Origin: Reclinomonas americana ATCC 50394
Taxonomy: Eukaryota > Jakobida > Jakobea > Jakobida
Reading direction: 5' to 3'
DNA length: 40,203 nt
Assembly: GCA_048213135.1 (NCBI GenBank)
Contig: PS015104.1
Location: 12,855 to 53,057 of the forward strand
How positions within the stretch are numbered: position 1 is the first letter of the stretch; each line of letters starts with the position of its first letter. Positions 11,869 through 23,045 of this stretch are shown here, in pieces. The notes under the pieces are model-generated. The model did no database searches, was not told where the DNA came from, and was given only the letters and a program-made list of their open reading frames with translations. The position numbers were made by a program, and so were the translations under genes.

Positions 11869-14075
11869 ATGTTCTTCTCTCCTCTCGCCATCCAACGCTG
11901 CGGTGAGTAAAAGCTTTCCTCTCTCTCTCACTCACTCTCTCTCCCTCCCCTCCCCTTCTCCTCTCTCCCTCTCCCTCTCGCTCACTCACTCACTCACTCA
12001 CAGGCGGTCCACTCCTTCACGCAAGCTGTCGTGCATTTCTCCCTGTCTCTCACGCGCCATGGTGATCGTTGTGTCTGTACGTCTCATACATGTTCATGTG
12101 AGCAGGAGTGTGTGTGCGTGGGCGAGGGAGTTAGTGTGTGTGTGCGTGTGTGTGAATGTGTGATGAGAGTGGATTGTGTAAACTCTCCTGAGCTGTTATT
12201 TCCATCTCGCAGCCGCGCATTCAGCGCTTCGTCACAGGTGGCACTCGAGCCACTTGACATCACCTCCAGTGAGGTCACTCGCTCTAGTGAGTCACTCGAC
12301 GTATTCGAGTCTGTTTCTCTTACCATTCTCTGTTTTTTCTCATATCCCTCGACACAGACTGGATGGAGAAGCTCATCGCTGCTATGCGTCGAGCCACTCT
12401 GTGGCACATGGATCCCACCACAGATATTCGCACCAAGACCACCGACATCACCTCTGCTACCTACATTGAGCTGGAGGAAGGCATGGATTGGCCGGGCACC
12501 GACTCGCGCGTTCTCTTTGTGCGCGACTTTTACGACCGCCTCTTCTCGACGTCAATCGGCCTCGGCGGTCTCGATCCCTCTTGCTCGCGACATAACCTCT
12601 ACAAGTTCTACATTACGGGCACTCCTGGCATGTGAGTTGCCGACTCATGTTGCATTTTCCCCCCCCTTGCACCATTCTTATGCATTCGTCGTGCAGCTCC
12701 AAGTCGGCGTTCGGTATGTACGTGCTGTACCGAGCGCTGATGGCCAACAAGACGATCTTGCTCTGCCATGGCGACATTCTGAAATACAGACCCCACTTGA
12801 TCGTTGGCGAGCGCGTCTGGGCGTCGTCGACGGAGGAGGGCGCTTTGCTGCAGGCGTATGGGCCTGTCGTCGACTTCTACCTGGCCGATGGCACCGTGCC
12901 CGGCAGGTACTCTTTCAAGAGGGTCTCAATGTCGCTCCTCATCACCTCGCCGTACCGCCTCCTCTGGAAAGAATTTGCCAAGCATCACGCCATTCCTCTG
13001 TTCTTCCCGACGTACAGTGCCGAAGAGTTGGAGCTGTTGCGGCGGGTGGCCTTTGCCGAGCAGAGCCCTGAGGAGGTGGCCGAACGTCACCGCAAGTGGG
13101 GCGGGTCGGCACGCGCGGTGCTCACCAGCACTAGTATAAGCTCGGAGGAGCAGCTCGAGTTGGAGTCGGCAGGTGCTGTTTTTCTGCCTCAGGACCTTGT
13201 GCGAGCGGTGCAGCTGGCCCACAACCGTGATGATGACAGCAGTGCTACAATTTCCCTCCGTCTTGTGCATCTCATCGTCAACCGCGCGAACTTTACGCTG
13301 GAGAGCCTGGACTTCGCCTCCACCTACGTGGGGATGATGCTGCTCGAGCGGTGGCGCAAGTCGAGTGACCTGGATGCCAAGTTGGTGCTGTCGCGTCTAC
13401 AGGCGACGGGCACAATAGCGTCGGTCATGTACGGTCGGGTGTTTGAGGACCATGCCCATGTCGTTTTGGCTGCCGGTGGTCGCTTCGAGTGCCGCGAGTT
13501 GGTGGTCAAGGGTGGTGGCGAGGTGCCGTCGACGGAGATAGAGTTGCCGCCGAGTTGCGTTCTCTCGTACTTTGCTTTGGAGTTAGTGCGCAGCAGCCGT
13601 GCGCTAACTTGGCATCGTCGTGGGTACAGGTATCGAGAAGAAGTTTTCCACAATACAGGAGGTGGCTGCAGCGGCGAACTCGTCGAACATCTATTGGCAC
13701 CCGCAGGCCGGTGCCTTCGCTGCTGTCGACTGCATCATGCACCCAGTCGGTGACAAGCAGGTGTTTGGCAGCATGACGACCAGCAACGCCAACCACGACA
13801 TTATCGCGCTGACGGGGGACGGCAAGGACGGACTGCTGCCCCTCGTGCGCGCCCTTGGCCGTGAGGCGGATGTGGAAATCAAGTTCTACTGGGTGGTTCC
13901 GGCGCACGTGTTTGAGCGAATGCGCACTCCTGGTGACACTGTCCACAACATCAAGCGGAAGAAAGAGGAGGAGGCCGCGACCAAGCTAGAGGAGGAGCAG
14001 AAGGACGTTGCCAAGCTGCGAGCGCAAGTGCGGCAGTTTGTGTTGCGCATTAACGTAGATCCAACCAAGAGTTAA
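11869..14075 (+). CDS. RHS/Crinkler-like P-loop NTPase with PD-(D/E)xK-type C-terminal region
   Basis: Six exons: 11869-11902, 12004-12061, 12213-12286, 12358-12631, 12697-13553, 13630-14075; 1743 nt, 580 residues, every phase consistent. The core matches the ATPase shared by trypanosome retrotransposon-hot-spot proteins and Crinkler (CRN) proteins: KFYITGTPGISKS (Walker A, residues about 143-150), a hydrophobic strand VVDFYLADGT as likely Walker B, and the family block ITSPYRLLWKEFAKHH followed by PLFFPTYSAEELELL. The C-terminal IYWHPQAGAFAAVDCIM ... VEIKFYWVVP resembles the degenerate nuclease-like end of these proteins. The Walker A has Ser where GK[ST] normally has Gly. Residues 1-40 are basic, lack acidic residues and contain RAFSAS, like a mitochondrial presequence. 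Exon 5 ends at a GTTGCG donor. Role in this organism unknown; no retrotransposon is visible nearby. Confidence 0.8.
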
Positions 14076-14113
14076 TGGCAGAATAAGAGGAAGGAAACGA
14101 ATGATACAGATCG

Positions 14114-14150
<37 letters not shown>

Positions 14151-14567
14151 CGATCGTTACGTGTCGTTTGTCTGTGTGTGTTACAGCGCCTATAGCTACA
14201 TGTATACATGTACATGTATACATGTTCCAGGGTACGGACGACTCTCATTCCGTGAAAGATCTAGAAGTCCACTTTGCAATTTGTGGGACACCACCTGCTG
14301 CTGATCGACGTCGCTGGTGGGGGCGACGGGCCTGGCCATGCATAGCGGATGAGCTCTTCGCAGCTGTTTACGTTGGAAGCTGTTTCGTCTGCAAATTTCA
14401 AATGCAGCCAGCATCGGACTTCGCGTGCATGTATGCTGTCAGTTGCCACCACCCCTTCAAGAGAAGCGCATGAGAGACAACTGCAAGCTGGTTGTCGGAT
14501 TTGTCGCATATGCGCGCGGAAAATTCACGCTCCACACTGCGCATCTCACGCACTCACTGGCGAGAGA
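14076..14567. other. Intergenic region with TTG microsatellite and palindrome
   Basis: Separates the RHS-like and dioxygenase genes. It holds (TTG)n with about 12 units (14113-14149) and a 28-bp palindrome (14198-14225). ORFs here have no homology that I recognise. Confidence 0.6.
14198..14225. repeat. 28-bp perfect palindrome, two copies of ACATGTATACATGT
   Basis: The 14-base unit ACATGTATACATGT is its own reverse complement and occurs twice in direct contact, 343 bases before the dioxygenase ATG and 123 after the RHS-like stop. It could be a regulator site or a cruciform; the sequence alone does not decide. Confidence 0.85.
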
Positions 14568-14933
14568 ATGCTCGTTCGTCGACTGGCCTCGCTGGTGCAC
14601 TCGGCGACAACGCGATCAATGCTCGCGTCCTACGCGGCACGGCACTTTGCCTCAGTCGGCGACATGTACTCGCGCGATCAGTTGCAACATGCGCATCTCT
14701 CCCCCCACCAACATCAGCATCATCGTCACCAGCATCAGCACGTGACCAGTGCCACGTGTTCCCGCGCAGTTGTTGATCTGCTCAGTCCGGCGGGAAACCT
14801 CGTGCACACGATTGGTGAGTGAGTGTGATTGAAGTGGAAGGCATGCAGGTGGAGAAGTGAGGGATTGTGCAAGACGACGANNNNNNNNNNNNNNNNNNNN
14901 TACTCGTACGTACGTACGTACGTACGTACGTAC

Positions 14934-15006
<73 letters not shown>

Positions 15007-16606
15007 ACACTCTGAGAAAGGAATGTGCAAGCCACTCAAGCAGGCCTTCTTCTCTCCCTTCTCTTCCTTCTCTACTCTCCCCCTTTCCCCCATCAGACTC
15101 CCGCTGGCTTCGCGACCACTGCCGCTGCTCCGAGTGCTTCCACCCGAAAACGCTGCAGCGACTGGTGGAGACTTTCGATGCCGTGACGCGACCTGTGGAG
15201 TGCGAGCTGGGTGAATCCTTTGTGTCGTCGACCCCGGCGCTGCGCGTGACGTGGGCCGACGGGCATCGCAGCGAGTACCCGCTCGACTGGCTGCGCCAGT
15301 TGTTGCCTCCGTTCGAGGCCAGTCCGCATGCGCAGCAGTTTGCGCGACTGCTGGAGGCGGTGCAGCCGAACAACAAGGCCGCGACGTCGACCTCGTATCT
15401 GCCGTGTGCCGGCGGTGCGCCGCTGGAGACACTTCCGGGAGCGCACGAGCAGCGATTGTGGGTGGCTGCTGATGTGGAGCAGAACCCGCCGACGGTGCGG
15501 TACGACGCGTTGATGAGTGACGAGGGCGAGCGCATGCGCTGGCTCCGGCTGCTGCGCCAGTGGGGATTCACGTTTATCGAGGGCACGCCGGCCACACTCG
15601 AGGACACTCGTGAGGTTCCGTGTCTTTCTGTGAATCACTCTTCTTTGACACGATCCCTCACAGTTGCTACAGCTGTGCCTGCGTCTCATGCGTGGCGTGC
15701 TGCGTGACTCGCACTACGGAAGCTTCTTTGATGTGACCAACGACCTCAAGTTTGGCGACACGGCGTACACCAACCTCGGCCTGGGCTTGCACACCGACGG
15801 CACGTACTTTAGCGACACTCCTGGCCTGCAGTCGCTGCATGTCATTGAATTCCAGGGCACGGGTGCCTACAGCACGTTTGGTGAGTGATGAATTTACTCC
15901 CTTGTATGCGCGAGAAGTTGGAGTTGAATGTGCTTCGTTGTGTACCACAGCCGATGGTTTTGCTGCGGCCGAGGAACTCAAGAGAGTGGCACCGGAGCAC
16001 TTTGAGGTGCTGGCCACAGTTCCGGTGAGTCTTTCGGGTTGAGTGCATTCTCTCCGCCCTTCCAGTTCTCATCAGTTGTTGCGCAGGTCCCTTGCCAATA
16101 CGTCGACGAGCACCAGGTTTGTTCATTGCATGACAGCGACTGATTGTGTCATTTTCTCATCGCTCCCCTTGCGTGCAGCACTTTTTGGTGCACGCCCCGG
16201 TTCTCTCACTAGATCCGGCCACCGGACAGCTGGTGCAGGTATTCCGCGCCCTCTCTCCCTCTTTCTCCTCTTCTCTCTCTCCCTGACTCGCGATGCGCAG
16301 GTCCGCTACAACAACTACGATCGTGCTCCGCTCTACCATCCCAGCGTGGCCTCTGTGCGTCGCCTGTACACCGCCCTGAACGCCTACCACGACATTGTGA
16401 CGAGCCAAAAGGCCGTGTACAAGCTCCAGCTGCTGCCAGGCAGACCCATCATCTTTGACAATTGGCGCGTATTGCACGGACGCACCGCGTTCGAGGGACG
16501 GCGGCGCTTTGTCGGCTGCTACCATCCTCGTGACGATTACGTGTCGCAGGTGCGACGTGCCATGATGGGAATGTCGGCCGGCAAGTCACACGGCACTCGG
16601 CAGTGA
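14568..16606 (+). CDS. TMLHE: Trimethyllysine dioxygenase (carnitine biosynthesis), probably mitochondrial
   Basis: Fe(II)/2-oxoglutarate enzyme that 3-hydroxylates N6-trimethyllysine, the first step of carnitine synthesis. Exons: 14568-14814, 15097-15614, 15673-15880, 15951-16024, 16087-16116, 16179-16238, 16301-16606; 480 residues. The ATG opens a classic mitochondrial presequence (MLVRRLASLVHSATTRS, Arg/Ser/Ala rich, no acidic residues). Residues about 83-95 (SRWLRDHCRCSEC) match the N-terminal metal-binding domain. The catalytic domain shows FGDTAYTNLGLGLHTDGTYF with the iron ligands His295 and Asp297, and FDNWRVLHGRTAF with the third ligand near His438 and the Arg that holds 2-oxoglutarate. 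The wording of these blocks favours TMLHE over gamma-butyrobetaine dioxygenase. The junction after exon 2 is ambiguous: GTGAGG at 15610 breaks the frame, while GTTCCG at 15615 or GTGAAT at 15630 keep it. Exon 5 is only 30 nt. Confidence 0.88.
14901..15003. repeat. (CGTA)n followed by (CT)n microsatellite
   Basis: Follows a 20-base N gap (14881-14900) in intron 1 of the dioxygenase gene: about eight CGTA units, then about 34 CT units up to the 3' part of the intron. Confidence 0.95.
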
Positions 16607-16649
16607 TGAGGTGTCGAGAAGCTTCATAAACATTGGCGTTCTTGTTTTT

Positions 16650-19600
16650 TTATGCAGACTTCATGATCTGAGCGATTTCCATCTTGCGAATGGTGCGCAC
16701 AGGCAACCAGGAGCCGATGACGGCCACCACCAGCGACATGAAAAACACCGAGAAGAAGAGCAGTAGAGGGAAGTTGACCTGGAATGGTAGCGACAGGAAG
16801 AGGTCGAATTGGAGGGTGAGCGTGATGCCGATGATGAAGCCTGCGGGGTGGGGGAGGTTGGAGGAGAAGGGTGAGTCAATGCCGAGAGAGAAGACTCTTT
16901 GACCCCCGACGAAAGAGCGCCGCTCCTCACCAATGATAGTGCCCATCAGTACGGATGACATGATGAGCACGAGGGCCTCGTAAATGTACACACGCGTCAC
17001 TTGCGCGCGCTGTGTTGAGAGCAGTGAGATGCCAACACATTAGCCGCACAACACCGGCTGACGCAACACTCAAGCCGACGGCACGAAGGACGCCGAGCTC
17101 CCACAGATTCTCACGCACGTTGGCCGTGAAGGACAGCCACAGCATGAAGAAGCACAGCACCACCGCGATAATGGCCACTGCAAGCACAAACATGAGACCA
17201 GTAAACATCGTAGAAACGCTCACACACTGCTGGCACAAACCGAGATTGTAAAACAACACAATCATGTCGGTGGTCTTCTTGGTGCCGTCAATCGCGTCTT
17301 GCGTGTCGCCAATGCTGTTGCAGGCGACAGAATGAGTTCAAGGATCTCACACAGAGGATGGGGCTTTCGCAAAAAAATAAGACAAGATACGCAACGTCAC
17401 CAACTGGGGATCGACAAACACGCGAATGCGGTTCATGACATCTTCACGATCGAACTTGGTGGCACCGGGTGGCATCTTCACGACAAGACCGCGCATGCGT
17501 ACCAGCGAATCGACGCTGACATTTTTATCCTGCGAGGCGTGACAGGTGAGTGTGAGAATTTACACACATTAAACGCAAAAAAGCACACGCACTTCCTGCA
17601 CGGCCGCGAGGGTCTCCTGAATCAGTCTCTTGTACACTGGCAGCGAAGTGAGCGTGCCCGCTTGCAGGGCGCCCAAGAAGAAGGAGGAGAAGGTGAGGAT
17701 GCCTGCGATGACAGTGTTAGCCAATCGACACTCGCTGGAGCAAGCCTTCAGTACGAATGCTCACCTGGAATCTTCTCCGCCATGCCACGCGCCTCGGCGA
17801 GCGAGTAGATCGATCGACGCCAGCTACCGTCGATCTTTTGCCCGTCCACTTGCATCAGCAGCGGTTTCGAGGTGTCAATGGCAGTGAATTGTCGCTGTGT
17901 AACGTCGTGAGTGAGGCGCATTGTAAATAGGCGATGTCAAAGGCCACTCCACGCACCGCTGCCTCGGTGACCACCACCGCCGCCGACGAGTGGTACTCAC
18001 GCGCCAACTCTTGTTGCAGATGCGCGAGATCCGTGCCCTCATCAAAGCCGTTAATGTACAGCGGTGGAGCAAAGTCGCCTGCCAAAGCGCATGCGTGTGA
18101 GAACCCATATCACGCAGTGGATACAAAACCACGCTCTCACTCGCCCCTCAGCTCACCTCCCACGGTCGGCACATACAAGGCCTCCACAACGTCGGGCTTG
18201 CCACCGGTGCTGTTGTACTGAATGCCCGACTGCACCTCAGAGGGCATGTAATACTGTGGGTAGGCCACTTGCAAGAAGTTACTCTCAATGCCGTACAATC
18301 GCTGCACGTTGCACAACAGGTCAGTGCACAATGAGGTGCCTCACAGTGGGAGGCCGTCGCGGCGCAACATTCTGTAACCGAGGGAAACCGCCCAATGACG
18401 ACACATAGGTGCGCCGGACGTACGGCAGCGAGTCCATCGGAAACGTGTAGACTGCCGAGAGTGATGAGCGACGAGAGACTACATGTAATACAGCTCGTGA
18501 GATGACGCACAAGAGTAACCCAGGATGATGCCTTCTGTCTGCATGCGTTGCAAATCCACTCGCATGGAGTCGGCGTTGAGCGACGAATCAAAGGAGCGAG
18601 CCACAGCCGTCACATCGCCACCGCCCTGCCATCTAATGTTCTCGCCGACTGCACCGGCCATGAGCGTGAAGACGCTGCCGGCGAACACGCTGTGGGGGGA
18701 AGGGGGTGAGGGGAAAAGTGGGAAGGACAGGGGGAAAGGGGGAAGAAGGAGGGGGGAGNNNNNNNNNNNNNNNNNNNNNNNNNNNNNNNNNNNNNNNNNN
18801 NNNNNNNNNNNNNNNNNNNNNNNNNNNNNNNNNNNNNNNNNNNNNNNNNNNNNNNNNNNNNNNNNNNNNNNNNNNNNNNNNNNNNNNNNNNNNNNNNNNN
18901 NNNNNNNNNNNNNNNNNNNNNNNNNNNNNNNNNNNNNNNNNNNNNNNNNNNNNNNNNNNNNNNNNNNNNNNNNNNNNNNNNNNNNNNNNNNNNNNNNNNN
19001 NNNGCGAGCGTGAGAGTGAGCGGGTAAGCGAGCGTGAGAGTGAGCGGGTAAGCGAGCGTGAGAATGAGCATGCAAGCGAGCGCGAGAATGAGCGTACATC
19101 TCGTCAGCGAAAAATAAGTGAGCAAGCGAGAGAGTAACAATGTGAGCGCGTGTGCTTTGAGTGAACAAGCAAGTGAATAAGAACATGAGAACGTGTTTGC
19201 GTCACTGACCTNNNNNNNNNNNNNNNNNNNNTTACCCGCTCACTCCCACGCTCGCCTACCCGCTCACTCTCACGCTCGCTTACCTACTCACTCGCACATC
19301 CCTTCCTCCTTGCTCTCTCTCTCTCTCTCTCTCACTCGCAAGCTCGCAAGCCTCTCACTCACAACAAGCAAGGACAGGCAAGCGATCCTTGCCAACGCAA
19401 ACCAAACGCAACATGAAAGCAATGGCCACGGTGAACATGAGTGCCGTCTTGCGTGAACGCGGTCGATGACTCGCCAGATTCTTGCAAATCAGAGTCTGCG
19501 GCAAGTGGTCAGCAAAAGCCAAGGGCTCCGCATCTCACCCTCGCACAGACACCTCACCTCCAAGCGGCGCTCGCGACCCCACAAGACGCCCTTGAGCAGC

Positions 19601-22600
19601 ACACGCTCGAGCAGCGGCTGGAATGTTTGCGCAATGATGCACAAGCCGAGCAGCATGCCTGCGCAATACGCGTGAGAAACGAAAAACAAGCGTCGCTCTC
19701 CACCGAGTCTCCAACGCAACCCATGAGAATGAGATTGAGAATGGTGAAGAAGATGGAGTATTTGCGGAAGGTGAACGTCAGCGGCACAATGTAGTACACC
19801 ACAAAGCCGGCGGTGACCAAGAACAGCGCCAGAATCGTCTACAAGAAAAGGTGAGGCCACAGGCAAGGGCGTAGAGTTACTGTCTCGAGGGAGACGCAAC
19901 TTGCCACGGTCGCAATCCCATCTCCTCCAGCTTGAGCATGCGCACGGTGGTGTCGTTGAACGACTGGTGGTAGATATCCAGCGAGTCGCGCAGCGACTTG
20001 CCGAGAGCACGCTTGATGGGCACGTAGTTGGCCACCAGCGGCATGCAGATGCCCAGCACAATCGGCAACCACACCGCAATCGGCTTGAGGTCGAGCTCCC
20101 ACTTGAGTGCGGCCCAGTCGGCGAGAATCCAGTTCACCAGCAGCGAGGTCACGTAGGAGGTGGCAAGGCCGAGGATGATGCCGGGGATGGCCACGAAGAA
20201 GGACTGTCGGAGGAGGGGGAGAAGGGGGAGAAGGGGGAGAAGGAGGGGAAGGAGGGGAAGGAGGGGAAGGAGGGGAAGGAGGGGAAGGGTGAGAGAGGTA
20301 ATAATGATGATGTCTAGCTACGCGCAGAGCAGAGAGACAGCAGCAACCGAGTGAGAGCACTGACGCAGAGACGCAAAAATGTGATCCAGAGAGCTGCTGT
20401 AACAGAGAGAGCAGTCTCTACGTCGCGCTGTTTGCTGACATGCTCCTCTCCGTGTCTCAATTGTAGCTCCTCACTGTGTATCGATTGCAAGCTGTGTCTT
20501 TCATCGCTAACTTGCTCTTTCCTACTCTAGCGTGCCCTATTCGTCTGTGCGTCGTTGACTTTCCGTCTCAGAAGCGATCGTCTCCGTATTTCGCTTGCAT
20601 GTTGGGTCCAACTGCATCGCCCATTATCTCTGTCTCGCTGACTGTCTCGTGTGACATACTCGTCTGTGCGTCGTTGACATTTCAAATCTGCATCTTTCAG
20701 AAGCGTTCTTCTCGTGTTTCTCTTCAGCTTGTCTCTGAATTCAGTTGAATCACTGTTCTCTAAGTAAAACTGTGCCCATTACCTCTGTCTTGCTCCTCTC
20801 TGTCTCTCTCACACACTCTTTGTCAGTCACTCCGCCATCTCCCGTAATCACCTCCGAGAAAATAAGCTGGAAGAGAGCCTTGGCACGCAATCCGAGCGCT
20901 CGCAACATGCCATACTCGTACGTCTTCTCGTCGACCTTGCTGATGAGGAAGGTGAAGATGACGAGACTGCCGAGGGACACCAGCAGAATGACGACGCCCA
21001 ACAGCAGCTATAGTAGAAGAGTAAGCAAGCACGACCTTCTTGTCCCCCGTCGTGTCGCGGTCAACGCAACTTGGTCGAGGAACAACTTGAAAAAGTTGAC
21101 GGCAAACATGGCCAGCGCCACGGGGAAGGACGGCGTGGCGGGATAATCGTAGCCAACGTGCTCGTACACCTCGTTCGAGAGCTGGATCATGCGCTGATCC
21201 ATCTGTAGCTGCTCGGTCATGTAGCCGCTGAGGCGCTCCTTCCATTGCACCACCGATAGAAGGGCGAACTCCTGTCAATGCAAGGAGCGGTGTGAGAAAG
21301 AAAGGAAGGGGGGAGGGAATGGGAGAAGAGGGAGGGGAAAGAGGGAAAGAGTCAAGGTGGAGAGAGACAGAGTGACGAGACGCAGAGTGGACACAGCGAA
21401 GGAAGACGCACTGGGGACAGAGGAGAGAGGGGAGACGCAGAGTCTCAATTAATTTAAGGATGTCGTTTCCGCTTCTCACCTCCATGCGGAAGTTGTTAAA
21501 CACCGGGTCGAGTAAACTGTTCACCGTGAGACCCAATGCCGGCAGCAGAGGGGCGAACTGCGAATTGATGATGACGCGCTCAAAGTGCGCGCGGACGAGC
21601 GCCGGCAAATAATGCCAATCCATGACCGCCACGTTGCCGATTGCACCCGGGTACCGATTGTACGTGTCCTCGATGCCGTTGACGACTGTCCATGGAGTGA
21701 GCAAGGAATCCCGACGACAAAGACAAATGTGTCCAAATGCGGTTAGCAAGATGACAGGCGCACAAGCAAGCGCACTCGACTGTGCACAAGGATTTCTTGC
21801 TTTCTCCTTCTCTTCTCTCACTCTCTCTTCTCTTCCTCTCTTTGTCTACCTGTCTCAGCTCCCTCTTAGTCTCTCTCAGTCACTCCCAGTCTCTCTCAGT
21901 CTCTCTCCTTCTCTCTCTCTCTTTCTCTTTCTCTCTCTCTCTCTCACACACACTCTCTCTATTCCTCTCCACTCTCGATCTGTCTCTCTCAGTCTCTCTC
22001 CTTCTCTCTTTATTACTCTCCTCTCTGTCTCTCTCCTTCTCTTCTATCTTTCATCCTCGCTTTCTCCGCCCCTCTCTCTCCTTCCCCCTTCCCCCCTCCC
22101 ACACACACACACCTTTCACCGTGCCCTGCACATCCAGCAAATCCAAAAACGTGGGATAAAAGAGATCAAACAGCTGATTGTAGGTGATCTTGCGGAATTG
22201 TGGGGGGATTCCTGCAGCACACAGGCGTGAGGAGTTAGTTGTGCAATCCGCACGCGACACGCCAATCGGCGCAACTGGAATCGGTAATATTGAGCGGCAC
22301 TTGTGCATTCCAGTCGGTGATGTTGAGGAAGGACGCAATCAAGTCACGCGCCGCAGACTCGCTCGGCACTCCAGTCACACCGGCGCCAGTGGCTGCGGCG
22401 GTCAACTGTGGACCCGCCAACCGCAGTGCCAGCTGGTCGATCGGCAACTTGAGCGTGACCTTTTGCTTCTCCTTGATGCCGACGGTGCGCAGTGCGGTGG
22501 CGGTGAGGTGCATTTCGTACTCGTCGAGCACGGGGTACGGCCATTCGCGACCGATGCGCAAGTCCTGCGAGTCGCAAAAGAGTGTGTGAGGCTTGCATGA

Positions 22601-23045
22601 GAGAGATATGGGGATAGACGGCAGCCCACAAAAACCTCTTCGCGCGCCGTGTCCATGGGAAGCAGGAGGAGACTGATGTTGCGCATGGCGTCTCGCTGAT
22701 TCAGGACGACGGCCGGGAGCAGCCAGCGTGGAGTGGTTCCGTTCACCGGAGCCAGGCCAGTCATGCTCTGTCGCATACATGAGGAGGGGGAGAAGGGAGA
22801 AGGGAGGAGAGATGTCCTATGGTGACACGCAACTCGTTCCAACTGCGTCTGGTTGAGGAAGGGCAGAGCGGTGAGGCTCGAGGTGGAGTCGGGGGTGAGC
22901 ACCTGCGATGTTTGTGAGGCAGTGGCGGAGGGTAGTCGAGGGGGAGGGGGAGGAGGGAGACGCAACAATGTCCAGCTCGCCAGCCGTGTTCTCGCCGAGC
23001 TTGAAGAAGATGACGGGGGCGCGTTCGACGGCGTTCTCAAGGACG
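16650..23045 (-). CDS. FtsX/MacB-type permease, two FtsX domains (5' partial)
   Basis: Predicted membrane permease of the FtsX/LolC/MacB superfamily, whose bacterial members work with an ABC ATPase on lipids, lipoproteins or peptides. Visible exons (minus): 23045-22967, 22902-22834, 22767-22636, 22564-22276, 22211-22113, 21685-21480, 21271-21071, 21007-20852, 20203-19901, 19838-19721, 19658-19558, 19495-19413, 18689-18511, 18451-18369, 18301-18157, 18078-17957, 17894-17765, 17702-17593, 17529-17396, 17314-17241, 17177-17068, 17009-16931, 16840-16650; 1063 residues in perfect phase. First FtsX block: about residues 335-585 (VVILLVSLGSLVIFTFL ... KTYEYGMLRALGLR ... SFFVAIPGIILGL). Second: about 935-1063 (FFMLWLSFTANVRENLWELG, LRAVGLS, YIYEALVL), ending PVRTIRKMEIAQIMKSA. 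Large extracytoplasmic-type regions lie before each. The N-terminal helix is missing, probably in the gap 23254-23700. Ten of 22 introns use GTTGCG donors. No ATPase partner lies in the window. Confidence 0.85.
17062..17067 (-). other. GTTGCG 5' splice site (best supported of 16)
   Basis: Intron 17010-17067 of the FtsX gene begins GTTGCGTCAG and ends ACACAG. Joining gives ELGVLRAVGLS then RAQVTRVYIYEALVL, the unbroken FtsX-domain signature, so the junction is fixed by homology as well as phase. The same hexamer starts introns at + strand 952, 2542, 3726 and 13554, and at - strand (six bases in plus coordinates) 17390-17395, 18363-18368, 19407-19412, 19715-19720, 19895-19900, 21065-21070, 22270-22275, 22828-22833, 22961-22966, 25792-25797 and 25954-25959. 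Confidence 0.85.
19004..19292. repeat. Inverted pair of 24-bp minisatellites
   Basis: Left arm (19004-19090): tandem 24-base units of the type GCGAGCGTGAGAGTGAGC + GGGTAA. Right arm (19232-19292): the reverse complement, TTACCCGCTCACTCTCACGC + TCGC, also in tandem. Both lie in the 723-base FtsX intron 18690-19412, which also contains N gaps 18759-19003 and 19212-19231. Confidence 0.85.
20542..20800. repeat. Diverged tandem duplication in an FtsX intron
   Basis: CGTCTGTGCGTCGTTGAC occurs at 20542 and 20661. CAGAAGCG followed by a TCGTGTTTC-like string recurs after each. CCCATTA/CCTCTGTCT-type strings occur at 20620 and 20775. It occupies intron 20204-20851, which has no exon that I can support. 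Confidence 0.7.

Noticed and set aside
15610-15615. GTGAGG donor for dioxygenase exon 2
   Set aside because: Gives a premature stop with either acceptor; a frame-keeping donor a few bases downstream is preferred.
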